This document shows, piece by piece, positions 22,160-30,718 of a stretch of 30,780 nucleotides of DNA (position 1 is the stretch's first letter; each line of letters starts with the position of its first letter). The position numbers and the translations under genes were made by a program. Below the pieces are notes generated by a model, which was not told where the DNA came from, searched no databases, and saw only the letters and a program-made list of their open reading frames with translations. Source of the stretch: Desulfobacterales bacterium (GTDB lineage: Bacteria; Desulfobacterota; Desulfobacteria; Desulfobacterales; RPRI01); assembly GCA_020052975.1 (NCBI GenBank), contig JAGVOC010000412.1, positions 1 to 30,780 on the forward strand. Reading direction: 5' to 3'.

Positions 22160-22396
22160 ATCTTTCCCATTTTTTAGAAATCCGAGAGGCAGCTTCGGGG
22201 TTCAAACTTGCTTTTGTGCATTTCGCTGAGGATTCCCTCTCGTAAACTTCTGTCATTCAAAGGGTATCCAACTTATCAACTTCTTATTATGTGAGAAGGA
22301 AATTCTGCGCTGTCCACCTGAAAGTTAACCTGACTTGAAACTGCTGTCTTTTTCCATTGGTAACTGAGAGTCCAGGATGAGGCGAATAAGAGTTTG
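22160..22396. other. Intergenic region between convergent genes
   Basis: About 240 bases between the end of the Mrr-like gene and the end of the HEPN gene. No gene, and no strong terminator, seen. Confidence 0.5.
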
Positions 22397-22933
22397 CTAT
22401 TCAGGCAGTAGGTCCAGAATCTGTTTTCTAAGGGGTTTCCTAAATATGCCCTGAGAAACAACATTCATAATTTGTATAATGCCCGTCATGCCGGAACTCA
22501 ATTTAGATTTGTAGGAAGGTAGATCGGTTTCATCTTCCAGTACCCGCGGGTGGACGAGTGAATCACGAAACTCCTTAAAGCTCATCAGCTTGGACCAAGA
22601 GGGATCTTGAAAATTGAAAGTGGGAATAAAACGCTTTATTAATAAGCGCAGCTTATCGTCAATTTTATGATACTCGGTACGTTCTATCAAATCGCCTTTG
22701 CTTACTGAAAAATAAAGCGTTTTGTCATTAAGGAACGCTATTTCATGGGGTGGTAGAGTCGCTGCTTTGGCAAAAGAATCAGCTATATAATTAACAAACG
22801 CCTCGATTGCGCCAGAGGCATAGAAGACTGCTGCGCGATAATAACGTTGTGCCTCTCTTGTATTGCCAGAAGAAGATGCCGCTTGAGCTGAGTGGAAAAA
22901 AGAATATGCATCCTGAAGGTACTCTTCGAACAT
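22397..22933 (-). CDS. HEPN-domain protein
   Basis: A 178-residue all-helical protein. YYRAAVFYASGAIEAFVNYIADSF is typical of HEPN helix packing (quoted regionally, residues 31-54). Near residues 119-130 it has FKEFRDSLVHPR, which holds the RX4H signature of HEPN ribonucleases (R123 and H128). It starts 3 bases after the end of the upstream GGQHR gene, so the two form an operon. HEPN nucleases are often toxins that cut RNA when a partner senses infection. The second gene being the putative effector and the first the sensor is inference. Confidence 0.75.
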   Translation of the reverse strand: MFEEYLQDAYSFFHSAQAASSSGNTREAQRYYRAAVFYASGAIEAFVNYIADSFAKAATLPPHEIAFLNDKTLYFSVSKGDLIERTEYHKIDDKLRLLIKRFIPTFNFQDPSWSKLMSFKEFRDSLVHPRVLEDETDLPSYKSKLSSGMTGIIQIMNVVSQGIFRKPLRKQILDLLPE

Positions 22934-22936
22934 ATT

Positions 22937-24190
22937 TTATATTTTTTTTAGAATCTTACTCGCTTCATAAGTCGCTCTTTTAGCCTCGTATGATTGAATC
23001 GCTGCCTGTGCAAGGTCCTTGGTGATCCTCTTTTTGGAGGCTTTCATCGCCTGCACTAAAAATACTTCCAGCATGCGCCCGAGTTCAGGGGGACTGCTTC
23101 GGGTCCCTAACCCACGATATGTATCAGGATCAGTACCCTTTAGCCGCGCTTGTGATAATGCTTTTGCATTTAACGGATCATCTGGAGCTGAAACGGTATC
23201 AGGCAACGAATAATGGTGTCTTAGATAGTCGGGAGACCTTTGAAGAAAACCTGCGGCATAAGCCCAGCCGGCAACAACGGATAGGGATAGTGCTTTACGA
23301 GCAAACTCAGCATTCTTATCTGTATCTCTATTAGATACACGTTCTCTCTGACAATTATGCAGTCTTGCGAATTCCTTACCCATGGCTATAAGACGCGCAT
23401 CTGTCCAATCAGCATTGATTCTCACCTTCATATAAGCCTCATCCTCTCCACCTGATTTGCAAACAATCGGCTGGTGAAAATCGTCGTCCTTCGCATCCAA
23501 GCCAGCATAGAAATTTACCAATAGAGTTCTTGCCACTCGCACAGTGGGTGCATCGGGACTCTTCCTGTCGGCAAAATCTTCACCTTTATCTAATAAGCCA
23601 ACTTCCTGACACCAATCTCTCAGTTCAGAGCCAAGCAACTGCTCGCGCATTCGATCTAAGAGGTCATTGGGAACCGCGATTGAGGTATTATTAATTGTAG
23701 CAATTTCAACTTTTTGTTCACGGGAAAGATTGAAATAAACTCGTATTCCATGAACTGTTAACCCCTTTTTATCTGTTGCTTTAGTAATCGCTCTGATACG
23801 GTGTTGCCCGCCATAAACTTTCAGAGGCTGCTTGCTTCGATAAGAAGGATCATACTCAGTTACCAAATCCTCAAAGCTTCTGCCCCTTGCAGCATCACTT
23901 TCCATCGTTTTGTACGCAGCTTGATCCTCAGTGATATCTCGATTCAGTTTATAGATTTCATCCTCTTCATTACTGTCGAGACTTGCTTCTAAATCACAAA
24001 GGGCAACAAGAGCACTCGCAGTGATATGACAAACAACATAGTATGCTTCACTCTTTTCATCGAAGTAGAGAATAAGCGGCGCTCCATTTATAACCTCGTG
24101 AGGCTCGACTGCAGAAATGAATTGCCTGACCTTTTTTGTTGTTTCTGCAGTTGGTTTTAGACCTTGTGGTATTATAAATTTATCAGCCAT
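22937..24190 (-). CDS. GGQHR (DGQHR/ParB-like) domain protein
   Basis: A 417-residue protein on the minus strand. LKVYGGQHRIRAI (GGQHR at 127-131) is the core motif of DGQHR and related ParB/DUF262-like domains, which bind or hydrolyse nucleotides or cleave DNA in DndB and GmrSD-type systems. Downstream, YFNLSREQKVEIATINNTS is the second conserved block of the family. The C-terminal 200 residues are helical. It is the first gene of an operon with the HEPN gene, 3 bases apart. No strong ribosome site is visible; an AT-rich region with a possible -10 (TATAAG) precedes it. A nucleotide- or modified-DNA-sensing role is inferred. Confidence 0.7.
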   Translation of the reverse strand: MADKFIIPQGLKPTAETTKKVRQFISAVEPHEVINGAPLILYFDEKSEAYYVVCHITASALVALCDLEASLDSNEEDEIYKLNRDITEDQAAYKTMESDAARGRSFEDLVTEYDPSYRSKQPLKVYGGQHRIRAITKATDKKGLTVHGIRVYFNLSREQKVEIATINNTSIAVPNDLLDRMREQLLGSELRDWCQEVGLLDKGEDFADRKSPDAPTVRVARTLLVNFYAGLDAKDDDFHQPIVCKSGGEDEAYMKVRINADWTDARLIAMGKEFARLHNCQRERVSNRDTDKNAEFARKALSLSVVAGWAYAAGFLQRSPDYLRHHYSLPDTVSAPDDPLNAKALSQARLKGTDPDTYRGLGTRSSPPELGRMLEVFLVQAMKASKKRITKDLAQAAIQSYEAKRATYEASKILKKI

Positions 24191-24598
24191 ATCGATCTTA
24201 TAAATTTCACTATTCTACTCCAAGGACTGTTAATAAGCCAATATCAAATATATCAATAACGGTTTTCTGCTCCGGCTCTACGGATCAACGGCCACTGGAT
24301 CGGGGATGTCTTCTTGCTATTAATTTTGTAATGATTGCCCCTTAAACTAAACGGAATGGACAGTATGCGCTGGGGCGTTGACTCCTGTGAGGATGCTTTA
24401 CAGGTTGTCCATAAAAGATGACTTTTGCGGACACTCAAAGTTAACCCTGCGAATCCGCACTAATCAAGCAGCCCGGACTTGAAATTTATAAGGGGTTTTA
24501 TGGACGTTTTTTTCCATCTTCTCATGGGAACGGCATACTCCTGGACTCCTCCCCGCATAATTGAAGCAGGCTCTTGCCTTGACACCCTGTTTTTTTAC
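24191..24598. other. Intergenic region before the phage-like module
   Basis: About 400 bases. No supported gene. The left end presumably holds the promoter of the GGQHR-HEPN operon; the right end leads into the promoter at 24599. No comM sequence was found, so this is not the second junction of the integrated element. Short open frames on the minus strand lack ribosome sites. Confidence 0.5.
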
Positions 24599-24627
24599 TT
24601 GACAATATTTTTTTTAATTAGTAAAAA
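24599..24627 (+). promoter_or_regulatory. Promoter of leader RNA / phage-like module
   Basis: TTGACA (24599-24604), 17-base spacer, TAAAAA (24622-24627). Transcription would begin about 24634, 30 bases before the terminator-like hairpin. A second TTGACA lies 20 bases upstream (24579). Confidence 0.6.
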
Positions 24628-24663
24628 TAGTTAATAGTTGTAAAACGGGAGTGGAAAACATCC

Positions 24664-24720
24664 AACCCGTCGTAACTTTGGAGTTCCTTGCGAACTCTGT
24701 GAGTTGCGACGGGTTTTTTT
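24664..24720 (+). terminator. Strong rho-independent terminator or attenuator
   Basis: AACCCGTCGTAAC (24664-24676) pairs with GTTGCGACGGGTT (24703-24715) over 13 bp with one G-T, followed by seven T (24714-24720). Inside it a second hairpin GAGTTC/GAACTC (24681-24686, 24692-24697) stacks on top. It lies between a promoter and the first gene of the module, so it can end a short RNA of about 85 bases or act as an attenuator that must be bypassed. Confidence 0.8.
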
Positions 24721-24754
24721 GTTTTCGGCCCCCGAGAAAGGGAACGCTGAAAAA

Positions 24755-24997
24755 ATGGAAAAGAGAATATTCGGGGATCCCACCATCCCAGCAGGATTCG
24801 AAGCTCAGAAGAAATGTTTCAAGATCACACCTCAAAAAAATTCTATTACCGGACAGGTTGAGTTTCTCGTAGAAGGCGCAAATATAGACGATGCCTTACA
24901 AGAAATCTACGCAAACGTACCTGTCGGCATTCTCGACTACATCAAAGCGTTAAAAAGTTTTCGGTCTTCTATATTCGCTTTAAAGGCGAGGAGGTAG
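24755..24997 (+). CDS. Small hypothetical protein, phage-like module
   Basis: An 80-residue protein with AAGGGA about 10 bases before the ATG. Central beta strands (CFKITPQKNSITGQVEFLVEG) and a helix (DDALQEIYANV) are predicted. It is the first gene after the terminator-like hairpin; its stop overlaps the ribosome site of the next gene. Not recognised; possibly a phage early protein. Confidence 0.6.
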   Translation: MEKRIFGDPTIPAGFEAQKKCFKITPQKNSITGQVEFLVEGANIDDALQEIYANVPVGILDYIKALKSFRSSIFALKARR

Positions 24998-25000
24998 CCG

Positions 25001-25780
25001 ATGCCAAACCGCATCATTAAACAATCAATATGGACTTCCCCTAATTTTAACAAACTTTCTGCTGGGGCCGAGAGGCATTTTTATCGCATACTGATGACTA
25101 CAGACGACTTCGGCTGTTTTGAAGCGACACCAGCCGTCATAAAAGGGCTATGCTATCCGCTACAGCCTGACGTTTCCGAGGCAGAAATTAAAGATTGGTA
25201 TGCTGAATTAGAAAGTGCTGGGTTGACAAAGTTCTGGGAGCATGAAGGCCGCCGGTACGGAATTTTTGTAACCTTCCAGCAACATCAGAGAATACGTGCC
25301 ACTCACCAGAGGAAAACCCCGCTACCGCCGGAACACCTGCTATCTAAATGTGAGGATATGGCATCTGACGACGCTTGCCGTCAGGTGTCGTCGAGTGACC
25401 GCCCTATTCCTAATCTTATTCATAATCCAAATCCTTTAAGGGATATGGTCGGGCAACCCGACAGTTTACCTCCATTTAAGGAAATCATCGATTATCTGAA
25501 TGAAAAGACTGGTAAAAACTTTAGATTCGATACAAAGGATACTCAAAAACACATTGTTGCACGATGGAAAGAAAAATATAGCCCTCAGGATTTCTTCACA
25601 GTCGTCGATAATCAGATTGCCGAATGGAGCAATGATCCACAGATGCAAAAATATCTCAGGCCGGAAACGCTTTTTGGTCCGAAATTTCAATCCTACTTGA
25701 ACAATAACAGAGGCGCAAAAGTTTCTCTTAAGCATGATCCAGTTGATCGCTTAGCAATGGAGATGGGGGTTACAGCATGA
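25001..25780 (+). CDS. Phage-type replication initiator with conserved phage C-terminal domain
   Basis: A 259-residue protein with GGAGG before the ATG. The N-terminal 100 residues (IIKQSIWTSPNFNKLSAGAE, FYRILMTTDDFG, GRRYGIFVTFQQHQRI) resemble phage replisome-organiser proteins with a winged helix. The C-terminal 75 residues (FKEIIDYLNEKTGKNFR ... LRPETLFGPKFQSYL) match the conserved phage C-terminal domain of TIGR02220 type. It would recruit the helicase encoded downstream to the replication origin. It overlaps the next small ORF by 4 bases. Confidence 0.75.
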   Translation: MPNRIIKQSIWTSPNFNKLSAGAERHFYRILMTTDDFGCFEATPAVIKGLCYPLQPDVSEAEIKDWYAELESAGLTKFWEHEGRRYGIFVTFQQHQRIRATHQRKTPLPPEHLLSKCEDMASDDACRQVSSSDRPIPNLIHNPNPLRDMVGQPDSLPPFKEIIDYLNEKTGKNFRFDTKDTQKHIVARWKEKYSPQDFFTVVDNQIAEWSNDPQMQKYLRPETLFGPKFQSYLNNNRGAKVSLKHDPVDRLAMEMGVTA

Positions 25781-25896
25781 AGAATGTCATAAGAAAATTC
25801 ATGGGATTGTTATTCAGTCTCAATGTTTGCTGGCAACAGCGTATTGTGAGGCATATAACAAGGCTGATTCAAAAGTGGAGACTTGAAAATGCCTGA
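25777..25896 (+). CDS. Small basic ORF (39 aa) in the replication operon
   Basis: 39 codons that start in the ATGA overlap with the gene before and end 8 bases inside the next gene. Sequence: a hydrophobic patch (MGLLFSLNVCW) then an Arg-rich amphipathic helix (RIVRHITRLIQKWRL). The tight coupling on both sides supports translation; its role may only be to keep ribosomes moving. Function unknown. Confidence 0.45.
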   Translation: MKNVIRKFMGLLFSLNVCWQQRIVRHITRLIQKWRLENA

Positions 25897-27577
25897 GAGC
25901 TATTTAACAAAATTCTCAATACCTTATCGAATGCAATCAGGACAGATAACCATCTGTTGCCCTTATTGTGAAGATAACAAATATCACCTTTATATAGACC
26001 ATCAAAAAAAGGTTTTCTTCTGTCATAAGTGTAACGTCAAGGGCACATGGTTTCAGTTGGTCAAGGAACTCAATCCCTCTGCCGCTATAGTGCCTTTCAA
26101 TAAAGAAACCAAACCGATCAAATGCCCAGATATGGATTACATTCATAGCTGTCATAAAACGCTCATGGGGCCTTCAGGAACGAAGGCTATCGTATATCTG
26201 TATGCCCGGAAGCTCAGCCTCGACGCAATTCAACACTTCATGCTCGGTCTTGAAAATAAACACAATAAAGACTGGCTTGTGATTCCATATCTCAAAGATG
26301 GTAAGCCGGTCAATGTTAAATATAGGGCCTTGCCACCAGCAGAAAAAGAATTCAGAAGATGGAGGGACGGAGAAACAATCCTCTATAACCAGGACTGCCT
26401 CAAAGACGCTGGCGTGGAAGTCTTTATGATGGAGGGTGAGCTTGATTGCATCGCTCTCTTCTCACAGGGATATCAGAACGTGGTTGCAACGACTATCGGC
26501 GCAGGAAGTTTTAAACCAGAATGGATAAGCCTACTCGATAAGGTTTTACGGATCAACATAATCTATGACTCAGACGATATAGGCCAGAGAGGCGCTAAAG
26601 AGGCTGCACGCCGCCTCGGCTTCGAGAAATGTTTTAATGTCTTTCTCCCGACAAAAGATGTGAACGATTTTTTTATTGCAGGAGCGGAAAAAGAGGACTT
26701 CGAGGAACTGGTTGCAAAGGCTGAACCTTGCGATGTCGACAATATCATTGACTTTGGAAAGGCCGTTGCCAACCTCAAGATCAGTTACAGCAATACTGTT
26801 GCCACTGATGCCCTGCGTCCTCTCTGGGCGAATGTGGCGAAGCTCACAGGACCTTTCGAGCCGGGAGACCTGATTACGGTTTCCGCAATTCCCAAAACCG
26901 GAAAAACCACTTGGGCACTCAACATCTTTCTCGCATTGGTGAAACTGCTTGTCCCCTGTCTATTTTACTGTCTCGAAATGAGACCAGAGAGGCTTGCAAG
27001 AAAAGTTATTCAGATGGAAATGGGCGTGACGGAAGAGGAGTTAACGCCTGAAATTATTGATAAAGGTTACTCCCGACTTGCCGAAAAACCCTTGTATTTT
27101 GGTTATAACTATCGGCAGTGCAGCCTTGATATCGTCATCGATACTATCAGACAAGGAATAAAGCGCTATGGCTTTAAATTTGTTGTTTTCGATAATCTTC
27201 ATTACCTTTCTCGCTCCCTAACGAATCAGGTTCAAGAAGTTTCTTTGATCTCCAAGAGTTTCAAATTGCTTGCCGAAGAGATGCAAATACCAATAATGCT
27301 GATTGCACAGCCTCGTAAGATTGCTGAGGGCCAGGTCATGGGCATGATGGATTTAAAGGATTCAGCGTCAATAGGTGCCGATTCTGATCAGATTATCATC
27401 CTTTACAGGAAAAAAATGAAAAGCGAAAACGCAACCGCTCAGGCAGCTTACGAACCATTAACACTGGTTCGAGTAGATGCCTCACGATACCGGGCTGGAG
27501 GCGAAACATTGCTTTATTTTGACGGTGCAAAGTCAATTTTTAGGGAAGTTCAAAGAAAAGAGGATAATAGCAAATGA
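25889..27577 (+). CDS. Bifunctional primase-helicase (T7 gp4 / DnaB-like)
   Basis: A 562-residue protein with GGAG 8 bases before ATG 25889. A zinc ribbon sits at the N-terminus: C24PYC27 and C45HKC48. A TOPRIM domain follows (MMEGELDCIALFSQGYQNVV, IIYDSDDIGQRG, about residues 180-235). The C-terminal RecA-like DnaB helicase domain has Walker A AIPKTGKT (333-340), VVFDNLHYL as Walker B, and IMLIAQPRK. This is the gp4/Twinkle architecture: it makes RNA primers and unwinds the fork. It is the core of a phage-like replication operon and overlaps the methyltransferase gene by 4 bases. Confidence 0.9.
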   Translation: MPESYLTKFSIPYRMQSGQITICCPYCEDNKYHLYIDHQKKVFFCHKCNVKGTWFQLVKELNPSAAIVPFNKETKPIKCPDMDYIHSCHKTLMGPSGTKAIVYLYARKLSLDAIQHFMLGLENKHNKDWLVIPYLKDGKPVNVKYRALPPAEKEFRRWRDGETILYNQDCLKDAGVEVFMMEGELDCIALFSQGYQNVVATTIGAGSFKPEWISLLDKVLRINIIYDSDDIGQRGAKEAARRLGFEKCFNVFLPTKDVNDFFIAGAEKEDFEELVAKAEPCDVDNIIDFGKAVANLKISYSNTVATDALRPLWANVAKLTGPFEPGDLITVSAIPKTGKTTWALNIFLALVKLLVPCLFYCLEMRPERLARKVIQMEMGVTEEELTPEIIDKGYSRLAEKPLYFGYNYRQCSLDIVIDTIRQGIKRYGFKFVVFDNLHYLSRSLTNQVQEVSLISKSFKLLAEEMQIPIMLIAQPRKIAEGQVMGMMDLKDSASIGADSDQIIILYRKKMKSENATAQAAYEPLTLVRVDASRYRAGGETLLYFDGAKSIFREVQRKEDNSK

Positions 27578-28566
27578 ATGTCTTACAGCTGCAGGCAGGA
27601 CCTTACCGCACAACATTTATCGGGACTGAAGTCACGCGACAGTCCACAAAAAAAGAGTGGAGTAATTACGGCGAAATTCTGAAGCGCGTTGACGAGGCCA
27701 AGACGTGGGCCATAGGCGACTGGCTTGTAGACGGCAAGAAGCATTACGGCGACGGGTTGTATAAAGAGGCGGCAAAAATACTGGAACTCGAAGAACAGAC
27801 ATTACGAATATGTAAAAGTTTAGCAGACACATTCCCTTTGTTGAGTCGACTCAACAATCTATCTTTTGAGCACCATAGGCAAGTCGCCTCTATCAAGCGT
27901 ATCGAGCAGGATAAAAAAGGCAAGCTTGAGCTATCCGACAAGCCTGATACAGAGAAAATGCAGGAGCTGCTTAAGAAAGCCGAGAAAGACAATTTGTCTG
28001 TCCGGGACCTGCGGGAAGTCGTAAACACCTTCAAGCGCCGTCAGCAGGAAGAAATCAGGCTGGCGAATGAGCCCGAGAAGTTTTCTATTATCCTTGCAGA
28101 CCCGGCATGGGAGTATGATTTCAGTCGGTCAGACAGCAGACAGATAGATAACCAATACCTTCCTTCGTCCCTTGAGGACATGAAGCGGTTGAGACTTCCT
28201 GCAGCAGATAATTGCGTGCTGTTTATGTGGTCTCCAAGTCCGAAAGTGCCTGAAGCATTGGAGCTCATGGAAGCCTGGGGATTTGAGTATAAAACCTGTA
28301 TGGTCTGGATAAAGGATAAAATCGGCATGGGTTATTATGCACGACAAAAACATGAGCTGCTTTTTATTGGCGCACGGGGAAACCTACAGCTTCCCAATGA
28401 AGATAAAAGGCCGGATTCTGTCTTTAATGCGCCCCGGACAGAGCACAGTGAAAAGCCGGACATTGTCTATGGAATCATTGAGACAATGTATCCTGGCTTT
28501 AAAAAGCTTGAAATGTTTGCCCGGCAACAGCGTAGTGGCTGGGAAGCATGGGGGGATCAGACATGA
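27574..28566 (+). CDS. MT-A70-family adenine methyltransferase
   Basis: A 330-residue protein that starts in the ATGA overlap. The N-terminal 165 residues are helical (ParB/sigma-like helical region typical of phage MT-A70 proteins), with a Lys-rich linker. The C-terminal catalytic domain starts with FSIILADPAWEYDFS; the usual DPPW reads DPAW (176-179). VWIKDKIGMGYYARQKHELLFIGARG is the conserved C-terminal block. It probably methylates adenine in phage DNA to avoid host restriction. The P-to-A change in the catalytic motif occurs in related proteins and may leave it active. It overlaps the following terminase fragment. Confidence 0.85.
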   Translation: MNVLQLQAGPYRTTFIGTEVTRQSTKKEWSNYGEILKRVDEAKTWAIGDWLVDGKKHYGDGLYKEAAKILELEEQTLRICKSLADTFPLLSRLNNLSFEHHRQVASIKRIEQDKKGKLELSDKPDTEKMQELLKKAEKDNLSVRDLREVVNTFKRRQQEEIRLANEPEKFSIILADPAWEYDFSRSDSRQIDNQYLPSSLEDMKRLRLPAADNCVLFMWSPSPKVPEALELMEAWGFEYKTCMVWIKDKIGMGYYARQKHELLFIGARGNLQLPNEDKRPDSVFNAPRTEHSEKPDIVYGIIETMYPGFKKLEMFARQQRSGWEAWGDQT

Positions 28567-28727
28567 TATCCGTTCTGGGAAAGGGCTTGTCTGCTGTCAA
28601 AATAATCTTTAAAGGTAACGCAAAAAAAGACAGCAAGGGCTTAACACCAAAACAGAGCATATTTGTTGCCGAATATCTTCGCAATCCAAATGCAACACAG
28701 GCCATTCGGGAAAGACTGGAAGGGTAA
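28563..28727 (+). pseudogene. Truncated phage terminase small subunit
   Basis: 54 codons starting in an ATGA overlap. LTPKQSIFVAEYLRNPNATQAIRE is the N-terminal helix of the Terminase_2 (small terminase) family (residues 27-50); the rest of about 130-170 residues is missing. The frame stops at TAA and no large terminase follows. So the packaging part of the phage has been deleted, and the module cannot make its own particles. It may be retained by chance. Confidence 0.7.
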
Positions 28728-28730
28728 AAA

Positions 28731-28898
28731 GTGACCGAGGTCTTTCAGATATCTGGTAAATATCAAGCGAAAGAGGTTGCAGATGAAATTGCTCCCAGGT
28801 GGCTAAGCGTCACCGCAGCGTGTCGATACGCGAGCATGAGCGATAAAACCCTCCTCAGGTATGTGAGGACTGGCTTGGAATATCAGGGTGTGATGTGA
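28731..28898 (+). CDS. Excisionase-like helix-turn-helix protein
   Basis: 55 codons from GTG with GAAGG upstream. The segment RWLSVTAACRYASMSDKTLLRYVRTG matches the MerR/Xis-type HTH_17 pattern (V-T-x-A-x-x-Y-x-x-x-S-x-x-T-x-x-x-x-x). It is just upstream of the serine integrase and may be its directionality factor. The following ORF starts at the last base of its stop, so they are coupled. The name is inferred from a short match. Confidence 0.55.
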   Translation: MTEVFQISGKYQAKEVADEIAPRWLSVTAACRYASMSDKTLLRYVRTGLEYQGVM

Positions 28899-29041
28899 TG
28901 CAGCCGATAGCTAAAATAGATAAAGAAATTGAACTAATTTTACAATATGAGCCAGATGATGATGAAGAGGAAAGGCTTTTAAAAATTTATGATTTTCTTT
29001 TGAATGATTTAGTGGTTGAAGAAAAGAATAGGCACTACTAA
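28898..29041 (+). CDS. Small acidic ORF before the integrase (47 aa)
   Basis: Starts at ATG 28898 in the TGATG overlap with the HTH gene. Sequence is helical and acidic (EPDDDEEERLLKIYDFLL). It ends 21 bases before the integrase. No family recognised; the coupling supports it as a real small gene, maybe modulating the integrase. Confidence 0.5.
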   Translation: MQPIAKIDKEIELILQYEPDDDEEERLLKIYDFLLNDLVVEEKNRHY

Positions 29042-29062
29042 AATATAACTATCGGAGCAAAA

Positions 29063-30718
29063 ATGGACGCAGCTATTTACGCCAGAGTATCAACTGAAAA
29101 GCAAGAAAAACAGGAAACTGTAAAGTCACAACTTGAAGCCCTGCGAGATTTTGCTGCCCAAAATAAATATTCAATCTACGCTGAATATATTGACGATGGA
29201 TATTCAGGAGAACTTTTAAACAGACCAAATTTGGATGAACTGAGAGATGCTGTTAAAAACAATTTGTTCGATGTTGTTTTGGTTCATTCTCCTGACAGGC
29301 TTTCGAGAATATATGCTCACCAATATTTGATAAAAGAAGAATTCAAGAAGTTCGGCATAAGAATAGTATTTTTGAATATGCCCGACAGCAAGGATACGCC
29401 TGATGAGAACCTTCTAATCGGCATTCAAAGTTTAATTGCCGAATTTGAAAAAGCAAAAATTCTTGAAAGAACTCGCAGGGGTAAGATTCATAAAGCAAAA
29501 AATAATTCTATCGTAGGAAGCATACCTCCCTATGGGTATAGATATGTCTGTGGAGATAAGAACAAGAAAATTGATGGTTATTATGAAGTTATAGAATCAG
29601 AAGCAGAGGTTGTTAAACTAATATTCGGTTTATTTGTTAAACAAAAATATAGTATCAGAGCAATAGCAAAAGAACTTACTAAGAGAGGAATTCGACCTAA
29701 GAGGGGAAAAAATTGGAGAACAAGCAGCCTTCATAAAATTATAAGAAATGAAACTTATGTAGGTGTCACATATTATAACAAACACATGTCCGTTGAAACA
29801 GACAATACAGCAAAAAAGTATAGGAGACAAAAGAAGACGGGAAGAATTTTACGGGACAAGAAGCAATGGATTCCTATTATTCTGCCTGAAAAGTTACAAA
29901 TCATCGATAAGCATTTTTTTAATTTGGCACAAAAGCAACTGAGTATTAATGCTAAACTTTCTCCAAGAAATACTAAAAATGAGTATCTTCTAAGGGGAAT
30001 GATTAAATGTGGTAACTGTGAGGCACCCTTTCATGGAACCCCTTGCCATGGAAAATTATATTATCAGTGCGGGAATAAACATAGAACATTTCCCCTACCG
30101 AGAGAATGTAAAGTTCCAATGGTGAAAGCCTCTACATTAGACGATATAGTTTGGGATAAGGTTTGTGAGGCTATTAAGAATCCACGCTTGATAACAAACC
30201 AAATTGCTAAATTAAAGGGAAAAGCAGTAAAAAACCGATTTAATATTGAAAATGACATTAAATCCATTATGAAAGACTTCAAAAGCACTGAATTGAAAGA
30301 AAATCGTCTTTTGGATGCTTATCGAGAAAATGTTATAGACATGGAACAATTAAAAGAGCAAATGATGAAGATAAAAGTCAAGAAAGAGCAATTACAGAAA
30401 GATCAACAAACTTTAATTGATAGACAAAAGGCCACAATATCAACAATCTCAGTTAATAGAACTTTAAGAGACTATTTGAAGTTGATTAGGAATCGTTTAG
30501 ACATCATAAACGGAGATTTCGAGAGCAAAAGATACTTATTATCCTTGGCAGTCAATGAAGTAATTTTAAAAGACAATACTGTCAGCATTAAGGGTATTAT
30601 CCCAACAAATACTCAAGAGAAGCAGGTAGATTGTAATATTGCATCCCAATCATCAGCACGTTATGTCCCCCTGCGGCAGCGACCTCAAACGCCCGTTTGG
30701 CATGCTCCTGTCCTTTGA
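29063..30718 (+). CDS. Large serine integrase; C-terminus reads into comM
   Basis: 551 residues with GGAG 5 bases before ATG. The catalytic resolvase domain has R8 and S10 (YARVSTEKQ), then [28 protein letters not shown], and helix E ([18 protein letters not shown]). A recombinase domain (IPPYGYRYV ... [12 protein letters not shown]) and a zinc ribbon follow (C316, C319, C336, C349), then a coiled-coil of about residues 400-460. This layout is the standard for large serine integrases of phages and conjugative transposons. About the last 24 residues (from 30645) are encoded by antisense comM sequence, so the C-terminus changes with the integration state. The gene lies at the edge of the element, as expected. 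Confidence 0.94.
   Translation: MDAAIYARVSTEKQEKQETVKSQLEALRDFAAQNKYSIYAEYIDDGYSGELLNRPNLDELRDAVKNNLFDVVLVHSPDRLSRIYAHQYLIKEEFKKFGIRIVFLNMPDSKDTPDENLLIGIQSLIAEFEKAKILERTRRGKIHKAKNNSIVGSIPPYGYRYVCGDKNKKIDGYYEVIESEAEVVKLIFGLFVKQKYSIRAIAKELTKRGIRPKRGKNWRTSSLHKIIRNETYVGVTYYNKHMSVETDNTAKKYRRQKKTGRILRDKKQWIPIILPEKLQIIDKHFFNLAQKQLSINAKLSPRNTKNEYLLRGMIKCGNCEAPFHGTPCHGKLYYQCGNKHRTFPLPRECKVPMVKASTLDDIVWDKVCEAIKNPRLITNQIAKLKGKAVKNRFNIENDIKSIMKDFKSTELKENRLLDAYRENVIDMEQLKEQMMKIKVKKEQLQKDQQTLIDRQKATISTISVNRTLRDYLKLIRNRLDIINGDFESKRYLLSLAVNEVILKDNTVSIKGIIPTNTQEKQVDCNIASQSSARYVPLRQRPQTPVWHAPVL
30640..30660. other. Attachment junction inside comM
   Basis: comM coding similarity on the minus strand runs up to the Gly codon of the P-loop (GGHNVLMIG) at 30645-30647. 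It then breaks: the next codon is ATG, not the Pro expected in GPPGSGKT. The crossover therefore lies around 30640-30655. The other half of comM was not found in the window. Confidence 0.7.

Noticed and set aside
24253..24438. Minus-strand ORF as a possible second half of comM
   Set aside because: The translation shows no Walker or AAA+ motifs, so it does not mark the other end of the integrated element.
24664..24720. Riboswitch or CRISPR-like repeat
   Set aside because: The structure is one nested hairpin followed by T residues; no repeated units and no conserved riboswitch core.
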